A stretch of 64,000 nt of DNA from Proluteimonas luteida (GTDB lineage: Bacteria; Pseudomonadota; Gammaproteobacteria; Xanthomonadales; Xanthomonadaceae): the NCBI RefSeq assembly GCF_021191695.1, contig NZ_JAIWPT010000008.1, positions 62,001-126,000 of the forward strand, in the 5' to 3' direction. The notes beneath the pieces were generated by a model. The model did not search any database. It saw nothing but the letters and a program-made list of their open reading frames with translations, and had not been told where the DNA came from. Of this stretch, positions 47,766 through 56,378 are shown piece after piece; positions within the stretch are counted from its first letter, which is position 1; each line of letters starts with the position of its first letter. The position numbers and the translations under genes are program-made.

Positions 47766-49364
47766 GTGACTGCGCCCGATCCGGCCGCGGCCACCCCCCC
47801 GAAAACGCGCCGCGGCGGGCTGCTGCGCTCCAGCGCGGTATTCAGCGCGATGACCCTGCTGTCGCGCATCGCCGGGTTCGCCCGCGACATGCTGCAGGCG
47901 ACGCTGTTCGGTACCGGCGGGGCGATGAGCGCGTTCATCGTCGCCTACCGGATCCCGAACTTCCTGCGCCGGGTGTTCGCCGAGGGCTCGATGGCGATGG
48001 CCTTCGTGCCGGTGCTCAACGAGATCAGGGAGCGCGGCGACAAGGCCGCGCTGAAGTCCTTCGTCGACGCGATGGCCGGGGCGCTGTGCGCGGTGGTGCT
48101 GGTGGTCTGCGCGCTGGGCATGCTGGCCGCGCCGCTGGTCGCGCGCGTGTTCGCGCCGGGCTGGGCCGAGCAGCCGGAACTGCTGGCGCAGACCGCGCAG
48201 ATGCTGCGGATCACGTTCCCGTACCTGCTGTTCATCTCGATGATGTCGCTGGCGGCCTCGATCCTCAACAGCCACGGCCGCTTCGGCCTGCCGGCCTTCA
48301 CCCCGGTGCTGCACAACCTGACGATGATCGCGGCGATGCTGTGGCTGGCGCCGCGCTTCGAGGTGCCGCCGTTCGGCCTGGCCTGGGGCGTGCTGATCGC
48401 CGGCTTCCTGCAGATGGCGCTGCTGTGGCCCGCGCTGCGGCGCTACGGGTTGCTGCCGCGGCTGCGGCCGGGCTTCCGCCATCCGGACGTGCGCAAGGTC
48501 GGACGGCTGATGCTGCCGACGCTGTTCTCCTCGTCGGTGGCGCAGGTGAACCTGCTGGTCGGCACCGCGTTCGCCTCGCTGCTGGCGGCGGGCAGCGTCG
48601 ACTGGCTGTACTACTCCGATCGCCTGGTCGAGTTCCCGCTGGGCCTGTTCGGCGTCGCGCTGGGCACGGTGATCCTGCCGCACCTGTCGCGGCGGCACGC
48701 GGCGGCCGATACCGACGGCTACAACGCCTCGCTCGACTGGGGCCTGCGCATGGCGCTGCTGGCCGGCGTGCCGGCCGGCCTCGGCCTGCTGCTGCTGGCC
48801 GAGCCGATCACCGCGACGGTCTACAACTACGGCGCGTTCACCGCGTTCGATACCCGCATGGCGGCGGTCAGCCTGTCGGCGATGAGCCTGGGCGTGCCGG
48901 CGTTCATGCTCAGCAAGGTGCTGGCGCCGGCGTTCTATGCGCGCCAGGACACGAAGACGCCGATGCGCGCGGCGATCTGGACGGTAGCCGCGAACGTCGG
49001 CCTGACGATCCTGCTGACCACGCCGCTGTGGTTCTACGACGTGCCGGGCGCGCATGGCGGCATCGCCCTGGCCACCGCGCTGGCCGGCGTGCTCAACGCG
49101 GCGCTGCTGTGGCGCTACCTGCGCCGGCGCGGGATCTTCACCCCGCAGCCGGGCTGGGCGCGCTACCTGCTGCGGCTGGCCGGCGCCTGCGCGGCGATGG
49201 CGGTGGTGGTGGTCGGCCTGCGCCTGTGGATCGGCGACTGGACCGACATCGCGCGGGTGCCGCAGCGCATCGGCTGGCTGCTGCTGGTGATCGGTGCCGG
49301 CGCCGGGGCCTACGCCGCGGCGATGCTCGCGCTGGGCCTGCGGCCGCGGCATCTGCGGCATTGA
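47766..49364 (+). CDS. murJ: Lipid II flippase MurJ
   Basis: 532 residues from GTG 47766; the frame is open to 47691 but GVTAPDP... fits family length best. Fourteen membrane helices of the MOP/MviN type; GLLRSSAVFSAMTLLSRIAG and RRVFAEGSMAMAFVPVLNE carry the conserved arginines of the lipid II cavity, and KVLAPAFYARQDTKTPM is a MurJ hallmark. Flips lipid II outward for peptidoglycan synthesis. Ends just before the large hairpin at 49374. Confidence 0.93.
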   Translation: MTAPDPAAATPPKTRRGGLLRSSAVFSAMTLLSRIAGFARDMLQATLFGTGGAMSAFIVAYRIPNFLRRVFAEGSMAMAFVPVLNEIRERGDKAALKSFVDAMAGALCAVVLVVCALGMLAAPLVARVFAPGWAEQPELLAQTAQMLRITFPYLLFISMMSLAASILNSHGRFGLPAFTPVLHNLTMIAAMLWLAPRFEVPPFGLAWGVLIAGFLQMALLWPALRRYGLLPRLRPGFRHPDVRKVGRLMLPTLFSSSVAQVNLLVGTAFASLLAAGSVDWLYYSDRLVEFPLGLFGVALGTVILPHLSRRHAAADTDGYNASLDWGLRMALLAGVPAGLGLLLLAEPITATVYNYGAFTAFDTRMAAVSLSAMSLGVPAFMLSKVLAPAFYARQDTKTPMRAAIWTVAANVGLTILLTTPLWFYDVPGAHGGIALATALAGVLNAALLWRYLRRRGIFTPQPGWARYLLRLAGACAAMAVVVVGLRLWIGDWTDIARVPQRIGWLLLVIGAGAGAYAAAMLALGLRPRHLRH

Positions 49365-49373
49365 GCAGAGGGC

Positions 49374-49468
49374 AGGGGGCAGGGGGCAGGGGCCGGAGGA
49401 CAGGGAAAAGCAAGTGCCTCGTCCGCCATCGCTTTTCCCTGTCCTCCGGCCCCTGCCCCCTGCCCCCT
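49374..49468. repeat. 38-bp perfect inverted repeat with 19-nt loop
   Basis: Arms 49374-49411 and 49431-49468 are exact reverse complements. Each arm contains tandem GGGGGCA units, then GGGCCGGAGGACAGGG. The cruciform starts 10 bp after the murJ stop and ends on the T of a TATAAT. It may terminate murJ, influence ribF, or be a non-autonomous mobile repeat. Confidence 0.9.
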
Positions 49469-49484
49469 ATAATGACCGGTCATT
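49468..49484 (+). promoter_or_regulatory. TATAAT and palindrome before ribF
   Basis: TATAAT at 49468-49473 is a perfect -10; the -35 position falls inside the right arm of the hairpin. AATGACCGGTCATT (49471-49484) is a perfect 14-bp palindrome overlapping it, a candidate operator. Confidence 0.5.
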
Positions 49485-49534
49485 TTCCCGGAACGCGCCT
49501 GATCCGCATGGCGCGTTCCGTCCGACGGGACGAC

Positions 49535-50542
49535 ATGAGCAGGCTGTTTCGCGACATCGCCGGCGATCCCCTGTGTGCCGACGGCAGCGTGGTCTGCATC
49601 GGTGCCTTCGATGGCCTGCACCTGGGCCATCAGGCGCTGGTGCGGCAGGCGGTCGCGCGGGCGCACGTGCTCGGGGTGCCGGTGGTGGCGCTGAGCTTCG
49701 AACCCCTGCCGCGCGAGTTCTTCGCCGCCGATGCGCCGCCGCCACGGCTCGGGCCGGTACGGGCCAAGGTCGAGGGCCTGCGCGCGCTGGGCGTGGATGT
49801 CGTCGGCCTGCTGCGTTTCGACGCGCGGATGGCGGCGATGACGCCCGATGCCTTCGTCGAACAGGTACTGGTACAGCGGCTGCGCGCGCGCGAGGTCTGG
49901 GTCGGCCCGGGCTTCCGCTTCGGCCACCGCCGTGCCGGCGACATCGTGACGCTGCACGCGCTGGGCGAGACCGCGGGCTTCGTCGCTGGCGAGATCGTGC
50001 CGCTGGTCCTCGATGGTGAACGGGTGTCGAGCACCCGGATCCGCGCCGCGCTGGTCGCCGGCGATTTCGCCGCCGCCGCGGCGCTGCTCGGCCGGCCGTA
50101 CGCGGTGTCGGGCCGGGTCGTGCATGGCCAGCGCCTGGGCCGCACGCTGGGCTATCCGACCGCCAACCTGCGCTTCGGCGGCAGGGTGCCGGCGCTGCGC
50201 GGGATCTACGCCACGCGCGTGCGCGGGGTCGAGGACCTGACCGGCAGCGCGGCCCCGTGGCCGTCGGTGTCGAGCTTCGGTACCCGGCCGACCGTCGGCG
50301 GCGTCGAGCCGCTGCTCGAGGCGCACCTGTTCGATTTCGATGGCGACCTGTACGGCCGCCGCATCGAGGTCGAGTTCGTCGCGCGGCTGCGCGACGAGGA
50401 GAAGTTCTCCGATCTGTCGGCGCTGGTCGCGCAGATGGACCGCGATGCCGCGCAGGCAAGGCGCCTGCTCGGTCCGCCCCCCGAGTCCGCACGCACGCGT
50501 GCGGCACCCCCACAAGCAGCACAACGACAGGGTTTCGCGTGA
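49535..50542 (+). CDS. ribF: Bifunctional riboflavin kinase/FAD synthetase
   Basis: 335 residues. N-terminal nucleotidyltransferase with [11 protein letters not shown] (~23-33) and [11 protein letters not shown], then STRIRAAL, and a C-terminal flavokinase barrel with [11 protein letters not shown] and [18 protein letters not shown]. Converts riboflavin to FMN to FAD. ATG 49535 is preferred (CGGGA upstream); ATG 49508 is an alternative. The stop overlaps ileS as GTGA, the standard ribF-ileS-lspA arrangement. Confidence 0.95.
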   Translation: MSRLFRDIAGDPLCADGSVVCIGAFDGLHLGHQALVRQAVARAHVLGVPVVALSFEPLPREFFAADAPPPRLGPVRAKVEGLRALGVDVVGLLRFDARMAAMTPDAFVEQVLVQRLRAREVWVGPGFRFGHRRAGDIVTLHALGETAGFVAGEIVPLVLDGERVSSTRIRAALVAGDFAAAAALLGRPYAVSGRVVHGQRLGRTLGYPTANLRFGGRVPALRGIYATRVRGVEDLTGSAAPWPSVSSFGTRPTVGGVEPLLEAHLFDFDGDLYGRRIEVEFVARLRDEEKFSDLSALVAQMDRDAAQARRLLGPPPESARTRAAPPQAAQRQGFA

Positions 50543-53418
50543 GCGCAGAGTCCGGTTCCAACCCCTACAAGTCGACGATCCACCTGCCGTCGACCGATTT
50601 CCCGATGCGCGGCGACCTGCCCAAGCGCGAGCCGGCGACGCTGGCGCGCTGGGAGGAGGAAGGCCTGTACGCGCAGCTGCGCGCGCATGCCGCCGGGCGG
50701 CCGCGGTTCGTGCTGCACGACGGCCCGCCGTATGCCAACGGCGCGATCCACCTTGGCCATGCGGTCAACAAGATCCTCAAGGACATCATCGTCAAGTCGA
50801 AGTCGATGGCCGGATTCGACGCGCCCTACATCCCGGGCTGGGACTGCCACGGCCTGCCGATCGAGATCGCGATCGAGAAGAAGTGGGGCAAGGTCGGGGT
50901 CAAGCTCGACGCGGTCGAGTTCCGGCAGAAGTGCCGCGAGTACGCCAACGCGCAGATCGACATCCAGCGCCGCGACTTCAAGCGCCTGGGCGTGATCGGC
51001 GACTGGGACAATCCCTACCGCACGCTCGATTTCCGCTTCGAGGCCAATGAGATCCGCGCGCTGGCCAAGGTCATCGACAACGGCCACCTCACCCGCGGGG
51101 TCAAGCCGGTGCACTGGTGCTTCGACTGCGGCTCGGCGCTGGCCGAGGCGGAGATCGAATACGCCGACAAGGTGTCGCCGGCGATCGACGTGGCCTACGC
51201 CGCCCGCGACAGCGCGGCGTTCGCGCGTGCGTTCGGGGCGACGCTGCCGGCCGACGTCGGGATCGCGGTGCCGATCTGGACCACGACGCCGTGGACGCTG
51301 CCGGCCTCGCTGGCGGTCTCGCTCGGCGCGGAACTGGAGTACGTGCTGGTGGAAGGCCCGGCGCATGCCGGCAGGCGCCGCTGGCTGGTGCTGGCCGAGC
51401 CGCTGGCCGAGCGCGCGTTGCGCCGCTACGGCGTCGACGGCGACGTCGTCGTGCACGGCCGCGTGCCCGGCGCCGCGCTCGAACACCTGCTGCTGGCGCA
51501 TCCCTTCTACGGCGAGCGGGACATTCCGGTGATCCTGGGCGAGCACGTCTCGGCCGAGGACGGCACCGGCGCCGTGCACACTGCGCCCGGTCACGGCCAG
51601 GACGACTACATCGTCGGCAAGGCCTACGGGCTGCTGGACCGCTACAGCGCCGCCCAGATCAACCCGGTCGACGGGCGCGGCGTCTACCTGCCGTCGACGC
51701 CGCCCGCCGGCGACGTCGTGCTGGCCGGCCTGCATATCTGGAAGGCCAACGACGCGATCGTCGACGTGCTGCGCGGCAACGGCACGCTGCTGGCGTTCGC
51801 GAAGCTCGAGCACAGCTATCCGCACTGCTGGCGGCACAAGACCCCGATCGCGTTCCGCGCCACGCCGCAATGGTTCATCTCGATGGAGCAGGCGCACCTG
51901 CGCCGCGACGCGCTGGCCGCGATCAGAACCGTCAAGTGGTATCCTGAATGGGGCCAGGCGCGCATCGCCGGCATGGTCGAGGGCCGCCCGGACTGGACCA
52001 TCTCGCGCCAGCGTACCTGGGGCGTGCCGATCGCGCTGTTCGTGCACCGCGAGACCGGCGAGCCGCACCCGCGCAGCACCGAGCTGATGCGCGCGGTCGC
52101 CGACCGCGTCGAGCGCGAGGGCGTTGACGTCTGGTACTCGCTGGACGCGGCCGAACTGATGGGCAGCGAGGCGGTGCACTACGACAAGATCACCGACATC
52201 CTCGACGTCTGGTTCGACTCCGGCGTCACCCACGAATGCGTGCTGCTCGAGCGCGGCCTCGGCAAGCCGGCGGACCTGTACCTGGAAGGTTCCGACCAGC
52301 ACCGCGGCTGGTTCCAGTCGTCGCTGCTCACCGGCGTCGCGATCGACAGGGCGGCGCCGTACCGGCAGTGCCTGACCCACGGCTTCACCGTCGACGAGCA
52401 CGGCCGCAAGATGTCCAAGTCGCTGGGCAACGGCATCGAGCCGCAGGACATCATGAAGACCCTGGGCGCGGACATCCTGCGCCTGTGGATCGCATCGGCC
52501 GACTACAGCAACGAGATGTCGCTGTCGCAGGAGATCCTCAAGCGCAACGCCGACGCCTACCGGCGCATCCGCAACACCGCGCGCTTCCTGCTCGGCAACC
52601 TCGCCGGCTTCGAGCCGGCGCGCGACCTGCTGGCCCCGGCCGACATGGTCGCGCTGGACCGCTGGATCGTCGGCCGCGCGTTCGCGCTGCAGCAGCGGAT
52701 CGCCGACGCCTACGCCCGCTACGACTTCGCCGAGATCGTGCAGGCGCTGCTGAACTTCTGCAGCGTCGACCTCGGTTCGCTGTACCTCGACGTCACCAAG
52801 GACCGGCTGTACACGATGCCCGAGCATTCGGCCGGCCGCCGCAGCGCGCAGACCGCGATGTACCACATCGTCGAGGCGTTCGTGCGCTGGATCGCGCCGG
52901 TCCTGAGCTTCACCGCCGACGAGATGTGGGCCTACCTGCCGGCACCGGCGACCGGCACGCGCGAGGCCAATGTCCAGTTCGCCACCTGGTACGAGGGGCT
53001 GGTGCCGCTCGACGGGGACGCGCCGTGGTCGAACGAGGACTTCGAGCGCGTGCTGGAACTGCGCGAGCAGGTGTCCAGGGTGCTCGAACCGATGCGCGCC
53101 AGCGGCGCGATCGGCGCCGCGCTCGATGCCGAGATCGAACTGCGCTGCAGCGTGGCCGACCAGAACTGGCTGTCGCCGGTCATCGACGAACTGCGCTTCC
53201 TGCTGATCAGCGGCGACGTCAGCATCGTCGGCGACGAGGACAGCGCGCTGATCGGCGTGTCCGCGCGGCCGACCGACAAGCCCAAGTGCGTGCGCTGCTG
53301 GCAGCGCCGCGCCGATGTCGGCAGCGACGCCGCGCATCCGCAGCTGTGCGGGCGCTGCGTGGAGAACATCGCGACCGACGGCCGCGACGGCGGCGGCGAA
53401 GTGCGGAGGTGGTTCTGA
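50539..53418 (+). CDS. ileS: Isoleucyl-tRNA synthetase
   Basis: 959 residues from GTG 50539. HLGH in [19 protein letters not shown] (~65), CP1 editing domain with [10 protein letters not shown] (~250), KMSKS in [11 protein letters not shown] (~620), and a C-terminal zinc ribbon with CVRCW and CGRC. Standard eubacterial type I enzyme, so sensitive-type architecture with respect to mupirocin. Overlaps ribF by four bases and lspA by one. Confidence 0.97.
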   Translation: MSAESGSNPYKSTIHLPSTDFPMRGDLPKREPATLARWEEEGLYAQLRAHAAGRPRFVLHDGPPYANGAIHLGHAVNKILKDIIVKSKSMAGFDAPYIPGWDCHGLPIEIAIEKKWGKVGVKLDAVEFRQKCREYANAQIDIQRRDFKRLGVIGDWDNPYRTLDFRFEANEIRALAKVIDNGHLTRGVKPVHWCFDCGSALAEAEIEYADKVSPAIDVAYAARDSAAFARAFGATLPADVGIAVPIWTTTPWTLPASLAVSLGAELEYVLVEGPAHAGRRRWLVLAEPLAERALRRYGVDGDVVVHGRVPGAALEHLLLAHPFYGERDIPVILGEHVSAEDGTGAVHTAPGHGQDDYIVGKAYGLLDRYSAAQINPVDGRGVYLPSTPPAGDVVLAGLHIWKANDAIVDVLRGNGTLLAFAKLEHSYPHCWRHKTPIAFRATPQWFISMEQAHLRRDALAAIRTVKWYPEWGQARIAGMVEGRPDWTISRQRTWGVPIALFVHRETGEPHPRSTELMRAVADRVEREGVDVWYSLDAAELMGSEAVHYDKITDILDVWFDSGVTHECVLLERGLGKPADLYLEGSDQHRGWFQSSLLTGVAIDRAAPYRQCLTHGFTVDEHGRKMSKSLGNGIEPQDIMKTLGADILRLWIASADYSNEMSLSQEILKRNADAYRRIRNTARFLLGNLAGFEPARDLLAPADMVALDRWIVGRAFALQQRIADAYARYDFAEIVQALLNFCSVDLGSLYLDVTKDRLYTMPEHSAGRRSAQTAMYHIVEAFVRWIAPVLSFTADEMWAYLPAPATGTREANVQFATWYEGLVPLDGDAPWSNEDFERVLELREQVSRVLEPMRASGAIGAALDAEIELRCSVADQNWLSPVIDELRFLLISGDVSIVGDEDSALIGVSARPTDKPKCVRCWQRRADVGSDAAHPQLCGRCVENIATDGRDGGGEVRRWF

Positions 53419-53909
53419 TGGCCAGGGCCAGGCCCGATGCATTGCCGTGGCTGCTGCTGTCGGCCGCGGTGATCGTGCTGGACCAGTTGAGCAAGTGGTG
53501 GGTGCTGACCTCGCTGCCCGAGTACACCGCGATCCCGGTCATCGACGGCGTCTGGAACTGGTACCGCACCTACAATACCGGCGCGGCGTTCAGCTTCCTC
53601 GCCAGCGCCGGCGGCTGGCAGAAGTGGTTCTTCACCCTGCTTGCGTTCGGCATCTGCGCGGTGCTGACCTGGTGGCTGACCCGGACCCCGCGCCGCGACT
53701 GGCGGACCGCGCTGCCGTTCGCGCTGGTCATCGGCGGCGCACTGGGCAACGTCATCGACCGCCAGATCCACGGCCACGTCGTCGACTTCATCCAGTGGCA
53801 CTGGCGCGACTACTACTGGCCGGCGTTCAACCTGGCGGACGCGGCGATCGTCGGCGGCGCGATCGGGATCGCGCTGTTCGGGCTCTTCCCGGTGAAGAAG
53901 AAAGCCTGA
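53418..53909 (+). CDS. lspA: Lipoprotein signal peptidase II
   Basis: 163 residues, four membrane helices. Conserved [16 protein letters not shown], and catalytic aspartates in GNVIDRQ and FNLADAAI. Aspartyl protease that removes signal peptides from prolipoproteins, of which at least four are encoded in this window. TGATG overlap with ileS. Confidence 0.96.
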   Translation: MARARPDALPWLLLSAAVIVLDQLSKWWVLTSLPEYTAIPVIDGVWNWYRTYNTGAAFSFLASAGGWQKWFFTLLAFGICAVLTWWLTRTPRRDWRTALPFALVIGGALGNVIDRQIHGHVVDFIQWHWRDYYWPAFNLADAAIVGGAIGIALFGLFPVKKKA

Positions 53910-53946
53910 CTCTGCGGGGGGAGAGCTTCGGCCGTCGGATCGGGGC

Positions 53947-53996
53947 ACCTCTGCCTGCGGGAGAGGTCGACGCGCGAAGTGCGTCGGGCGAGGGGG
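53947..53996. repeat. Variant CCTCTGCCTGCGGGAGAGG repeat
   Basis: ACCTCTGCCTGCGGGAGAGGT followed by CGACGCGCGAAGTGCGTCG, the two-hairpin form of the element also seen at 27408. Non-coding. Confidence 0.65.
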
Positions 53997-54024
53997 CTTT
54001 GGAAGAGGGTTGCCCCCGATCTTG

Positions 54025-54084
54025 CGTAGGTCGGCCCCACGCGGCCGACATGCGCTTGGCGTCGGGGGCGTTGCCCGACCTACG
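54025..54084. repeat. GTAGGTCGG palindromic repeat, copy A
   Basis: Arms CGTAGGTCGG (54025-54034) and CCGACCTACG (54075-54084), interior CCCCACGCGGCCGACATGCGC and GTCGGGGGCGTTGCC. A longer copy lies at 55348. Confidence 0.85.
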
Positions 54085-54198
54085 ATCGCGTCCTGGCGTT
54101 ACCCACCACGCAGGGAAGGGCGATCGTGCCGTGCGGGAGATGCTCCGTCGCGCTCGTTGCCCCTCCATTCCCACAGCCTTCGGTAAACTCCGGTTCTC

Positions 54199-55149
54199 AT
54201 GGATATCGTCCTCGCCAATCCCCGCGGCTTCTGCGCCGGCGTCGACCGCGCGATCGAGATCGTCAAGCGCGCGATCGAGCTGCTCGGCGCGCCGATCTAC
54301 GTGCGCCACGAGGTCGTGCACAACCGTTTCGTGGTCGAGGACCTGAAGCGGCGTGGCGCGATCTTCGTCGAGGAGCTCGACGAGGTGCCGGACGGCAACA
54401 CGGTGATCTTCAGCGCCCACGGCGTCTCGCAGGCGGTGCGCGAAGAAGCCGCGCGGCGTGGCCTGAAGGTCTTCGATGCGACCTGTCCGCTGGTCACCAA
54501 GGTGCATTTCGAGGTCGCGCGGCATTGCCGGGCCGGCCGCGACGTGGTGCTGATCGGGCATGCGGGCCATCCCGAGGTCGAGGGCACGATGGGACAGTGG
54601 CGCGCCGAGGCCGGTCGCGGCTCGATCTACCTCGTCGAGGACGAGGCCGACGTCGAGGCGCTGGTCGTCGGCCAGCCGGAGAATTTCGCCTACACCACCC
54701 AGACCACGCTGTCGGTCGACGACACCCGCAGCGTCATCGCCGCGCTGAAGGCGAAGTTCCCGGCGATCCAGGGGCCGAAGAACGACGACATCTGCTATGC
54801 CACGCAGAACCGCCAGGATGCGGTACGCGACCTCGCCCGGCAGTGCGACCTGGTGCTGGTGGTCGGTTCGCCGAACAGCTCCAACTCCAACCGCCTGCGC
54901 GAACTGGCCCAGCGCGACGGCGTCGAGGCCTACCTGATCGACGGCGCGGCCGAGATCGACCCGCGCTGGGTCGCCGGCCGCCGCCACGTCGGCGTCACCG
55001 CCGGCGCGTCGGCCCCCGACATCCTGATCCAGGGCGTGCTCGATCGCCTGCGCGAACTGGGCGCCAAGGGCATGCGCGAGCTCGACGGCGAACCGGAAAG
55101 CATGGTGTTCGCGCTGCCCAAGGAACTGCGGGTGCAACTGGTCGATTGA
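54199..55149 (+). CDS. ispH: 4-hydroxy-3-methylbut-2-enyl diphosphate reductase
   Basis: 316 residues. The three cluster cysteines are at 12 ([13 protein letters not shown]), ~96 ([11 protein letters not shown]) and ~197 ([10 protein letters not shown]); [10 protein letters not shown] is the substrate-binding loop. Last step of the MEP isoprenoid pathway, 4Fe-4S enzyme. TAAACT (54184-54189) lies nine bases before the ATG with no Shine-Dalgarno, so the mRNA may be leaderless. Separated from lspA by two repeats. Confidence 0.96.
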   Translation: MDIVLANPRGFCAGVDRAIEIVKRAIELLGAPIYVRHEVVHNRFVVEDLKRRGAIFVEELDEVPDGNTVIFSAHGVSQAVREEAARRGLKVFDATCPLVTKVHFEVARHCRAGRDVVLIGHAGHPEVEGTMGQWRAEAGRGSIYLVEDEADVEALVVGQPENFAYTTQTTLSVDDTRSVIAALKAKFPAIQGPKNDDICYATQNRQDAVRDLARQCDLVLVVGSPNSSNSNRLRELAQRDGVEAYLIDGAAEIDPRWVAGRRHVGVTAGASAPDILIQGVLDRLRELGAKGMRELDGEPESMVFALPKELRVQLVD

Positions 55150-55185
55150 CCGCAGCCGAGGCGCTGCCTAGAATTCACGCCCCAT

Positions 55186-55261
55186 GCCGGAATAGCTCAG
55201 TTGGTAGAGCGGCGCATTCGTAATGCGTAGGTCGTAGGTTCGATTCCTATTTCCGGCACCA
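55186..55261 (+). tRNA. tRNA-Thr (anticodon CGT)
   Basis: 76 nt with encoded CCA. Acceptor GCCGGAA/TTCCGGC; anticodon stem GCGCA/TGCGT, loop TTCGTAA giving CGT, reading ACG; T arm GTAGG-TTCGATT-CCTAT. Its 3' 56 nt are duplicated at 56267, marking it as the integration target of the small island that follows. Confidence 0.96.
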
Positions 55262-55271
55262 GACACCAAGC

Positions 55272-55306
55272 CCCCGGAAGCCCAGCTTCCCGGGGTTTTT
55301 TTTTTG
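55272..55306 (+). terminator. Terminator after tRNA-Thr
   Basis: GGAAGC/GCTTCC core extended by CCCC/GGGG with one bulge, then 11 consecutive T. Lies inside the island, so the present tRNA is terminated by imported DNA. Confidence 0.9.
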
Positions 55307-55347
55307 GTTCTTCGCCCAAGTCCGGGGAAGACGGTCGTCCGACCTTG

Positions 55348-55445
55348 CGTAGGTCGGCCCCACGCGGCCGACGTGCGCGGTGTCCGGATTCGCGATCGGC
55401 GCCGTCTGGTGTCGGGGGCGTTGCCCCGACCTACGACAGGTGAAT
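55348..55445. repeat. GTAGGTCGG palindromic repeat, copy B
   Basis: Arms CGTAGGTCGG (55348-55357) and CCGACCTACG (55436-55445), same orientation as copy A, with ~38 extra bases in the interior. Lies inside the higBA island, so the repeat either moved in after insertion or came with it. Confidence 0.85.
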
Positions 55446-55531
55446 CCCGGGAATCGGCGAAGAACCCCTCCCGTGCACAGAATGGCCAGGGAATGGTCCA
55501 ATCCGTGATTCAGCGGCGAACGGACGACATC

Positions 55532-55560
55532 TTGCATCAGTCCCAATTTGGGACTAGCAT
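55532..55560 (+). promoter_or_regulatory. higO: higBA promoter with palindromic operator
   Basis: TTGCAT (55532-55537), 17-bp spacer, TAGCAT (55555-55560). The spacer holds AGTCCCAA-T-TTGGGACT (55539-55555), a perfect 8+8 bp palindrome, the expected binding site for the HigA antitoxin. The start of transcription would fall at or next to the higB ATG (55567). Confidence 0.75.
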
Positions 55561-55566
55561 CGCCGC

Positions 55567-55869
55567 ATGAGAGTCATCGCCGTCAGCGCCCTGAGGGCGT
55601 TCTGGGAACGTCACCCTGACTCGGAGCAGCCCCTCAAGGCCTGGTACGACGAGGCGAAACATGCCGCTTGGCTCTCGCCGCAGGACATTCGCAATCACTA
55701 CGCGAGTGCCAGTTTCGTGGGCAAGAACCGTGTGGTGTTCAACATCAAAGGTAACGACTACAGGTTGATCGTGGCAGTGGCCTATCGCTTCCAGGCTGTC
55801 TACATCAAGTTCCTGGGAACGCATGCCGAGTACGACAGGATCGACGCCGCAACAGTGGAGGCGCTATGA
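55567..55869 (+). CDS. higB: HigB toxin, mRNA interferase
   Basis: 100 residues. SASFVGKNRVVFNIKGNDYR and YIKFLGTHAEYDRID are the signature of the HigB (PF09907-type) branch of RelE/ParE toxins, ribosome-dependent mRNA endonucleases. Toxin precedes antitoxin, as is usual for hig loci. No Shine-Dalgarno is visible and the -10 ends six bases upstream, so translation may be leaderless. Overlaps higA as ATGA. Confidence 0.93.
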   Translation: MRVIAVSALRAFWERHPDSEQPLKAWYDEAKHAAWLSPQDIRNHYASASFVGKNRVVFNIKGNDYRLIVAVAYRFQAVYIKFLGTHAEYDRIDAATVEAL

Positions 55870-56225
55870 ACATCCATCCCATCCGTGACGAACAGGACTA
55901 CAAGGCCGCCCTTCGTGAGCTGTCGGCCTATTTCGATGACGAGCCGGAGCCGGGTACGGAGGATGGCGATCGCTTCGAGGTTCTCGCCACGCTGGTCGAG
56001 GCCTACGAGACCAGGACCTTCCCGATCGAGGCGCCGGATCCGATTGAGGCCATTCGCTTCAGAATGGAGCAGGGAGAGCTGACGGTCAAAGACCTGGTGC
56101 CCTCGATCGGGAAGCCGAACAGGGTCTATGAGGTGCTTAACGGCAAGCGGAGCCTCACCATCGGCATGATCCGCAACCTGCATCGGAATCTGGGGATCCC
56201 GGCGGAAAGTCTGATCGGAGCATAG
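55866..56225 (+). CDS. higA: HigA antitoxin
   Basis: 119 residues. An N-terminal toxin-contacting half (YKAALRELSAYFDDEPEPGT) and a C-terminal HTH domain with IGKPNRVYEVLNGKRSLTI, typical of the HigA family paired with HigB. It should neutralise HigB and repress the promoter at the AGTCCCAA palindrome. Stop lies 41 bp before the duplicated tRNA end. Confidence 0.93.
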   Translation: MNIHPIRDEQDYKAALRELSAYFDDEPEPGTEDGDRFEVLATLVEAYETRTFPIEAPDPIEAIRFRMEQGELTVKDLVPSIGKPNRVYEVLNGKRSLTIGMIRNLHRNLGIPAESLIGA

Positions 56226-56266
56226 GGGCTGAAATCGAGTCCGTACGAATGATCGGTAAGCCGAAA

Positions 56267-56322
56267 AGAGCGGCGCATTCGTAATGCGCAGGTCGTAGGT
56301 TCGATTCCTGTTTCCGGCACCA
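56267..56322 (+). pseudogene. tRNA-Thr 3' fragment, right attachment site
   Basis: 56 nt matching tRNA-Thr from the D-arm end to CCA, with T to C and A to G changes. It lacks the acceptor and D arm 5' strands and cannot fold into a tRNA. Presumably the original chromosomal 3' end displaced by insertion. Confidence 0.9.
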
Positions 56323-56332
56323 GTTTCGACCC

Positions 56333-56358
56333 GACGGGCAGCCTCGCGGCTGCCCGTC
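56333..56358. terminator. Hairpin after the tRNA fragment
   Basis: Perfect 11-bp stem GACGGGCAGCC/GGCTGCCCGTC, TCGC loop. Probably the original tRNA-Thr terminator; it also faces the end of the GGDEF gene. Confidence 0.65.
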
Positions 56359-56378
56359 CGCGTTTCCGGCGTGCGGGG

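Larger units (their letters stand above)
55307..55566. other. Region before higB: one repeat and the higBA control region
   Basis: Contains the GTAGGTCGG repeat at 55348-55445 and then ~90 bp of lower-GC DNA ending in the higBA promoter and operator. No gene is supported here. Confidence 0.6.
55206..56322 (+). mobile_element. Minimal tRNA-Thr island carrying higBA, no integrase
   Basis: Direct repeats of 56 nt (55206-55261 in the tRNA, 56267-56322 downstream, two mismatches) bracket 1005 bp holding a terminator, one GTAGGTCGG repeat and the higBA pair. This is the structure left by site-specific insertion at a tRNA 3' end (attL/attR). There is no integrase or other mobility gene, so it is either a deletion remnant held by its toxin-antitoxin genes or a satellite moved in trans. 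The toxin-antitoxin coding DNA is visibly less GC-rich than its neighbours, in keeping with transfer. Confidence 0.75.

Noticed and set aside
56267..56322. A second tRNA-Thr gene
   Set aside because: Only the 3' half is present; without 5' acceptor and D-arm strands it cannot fold.
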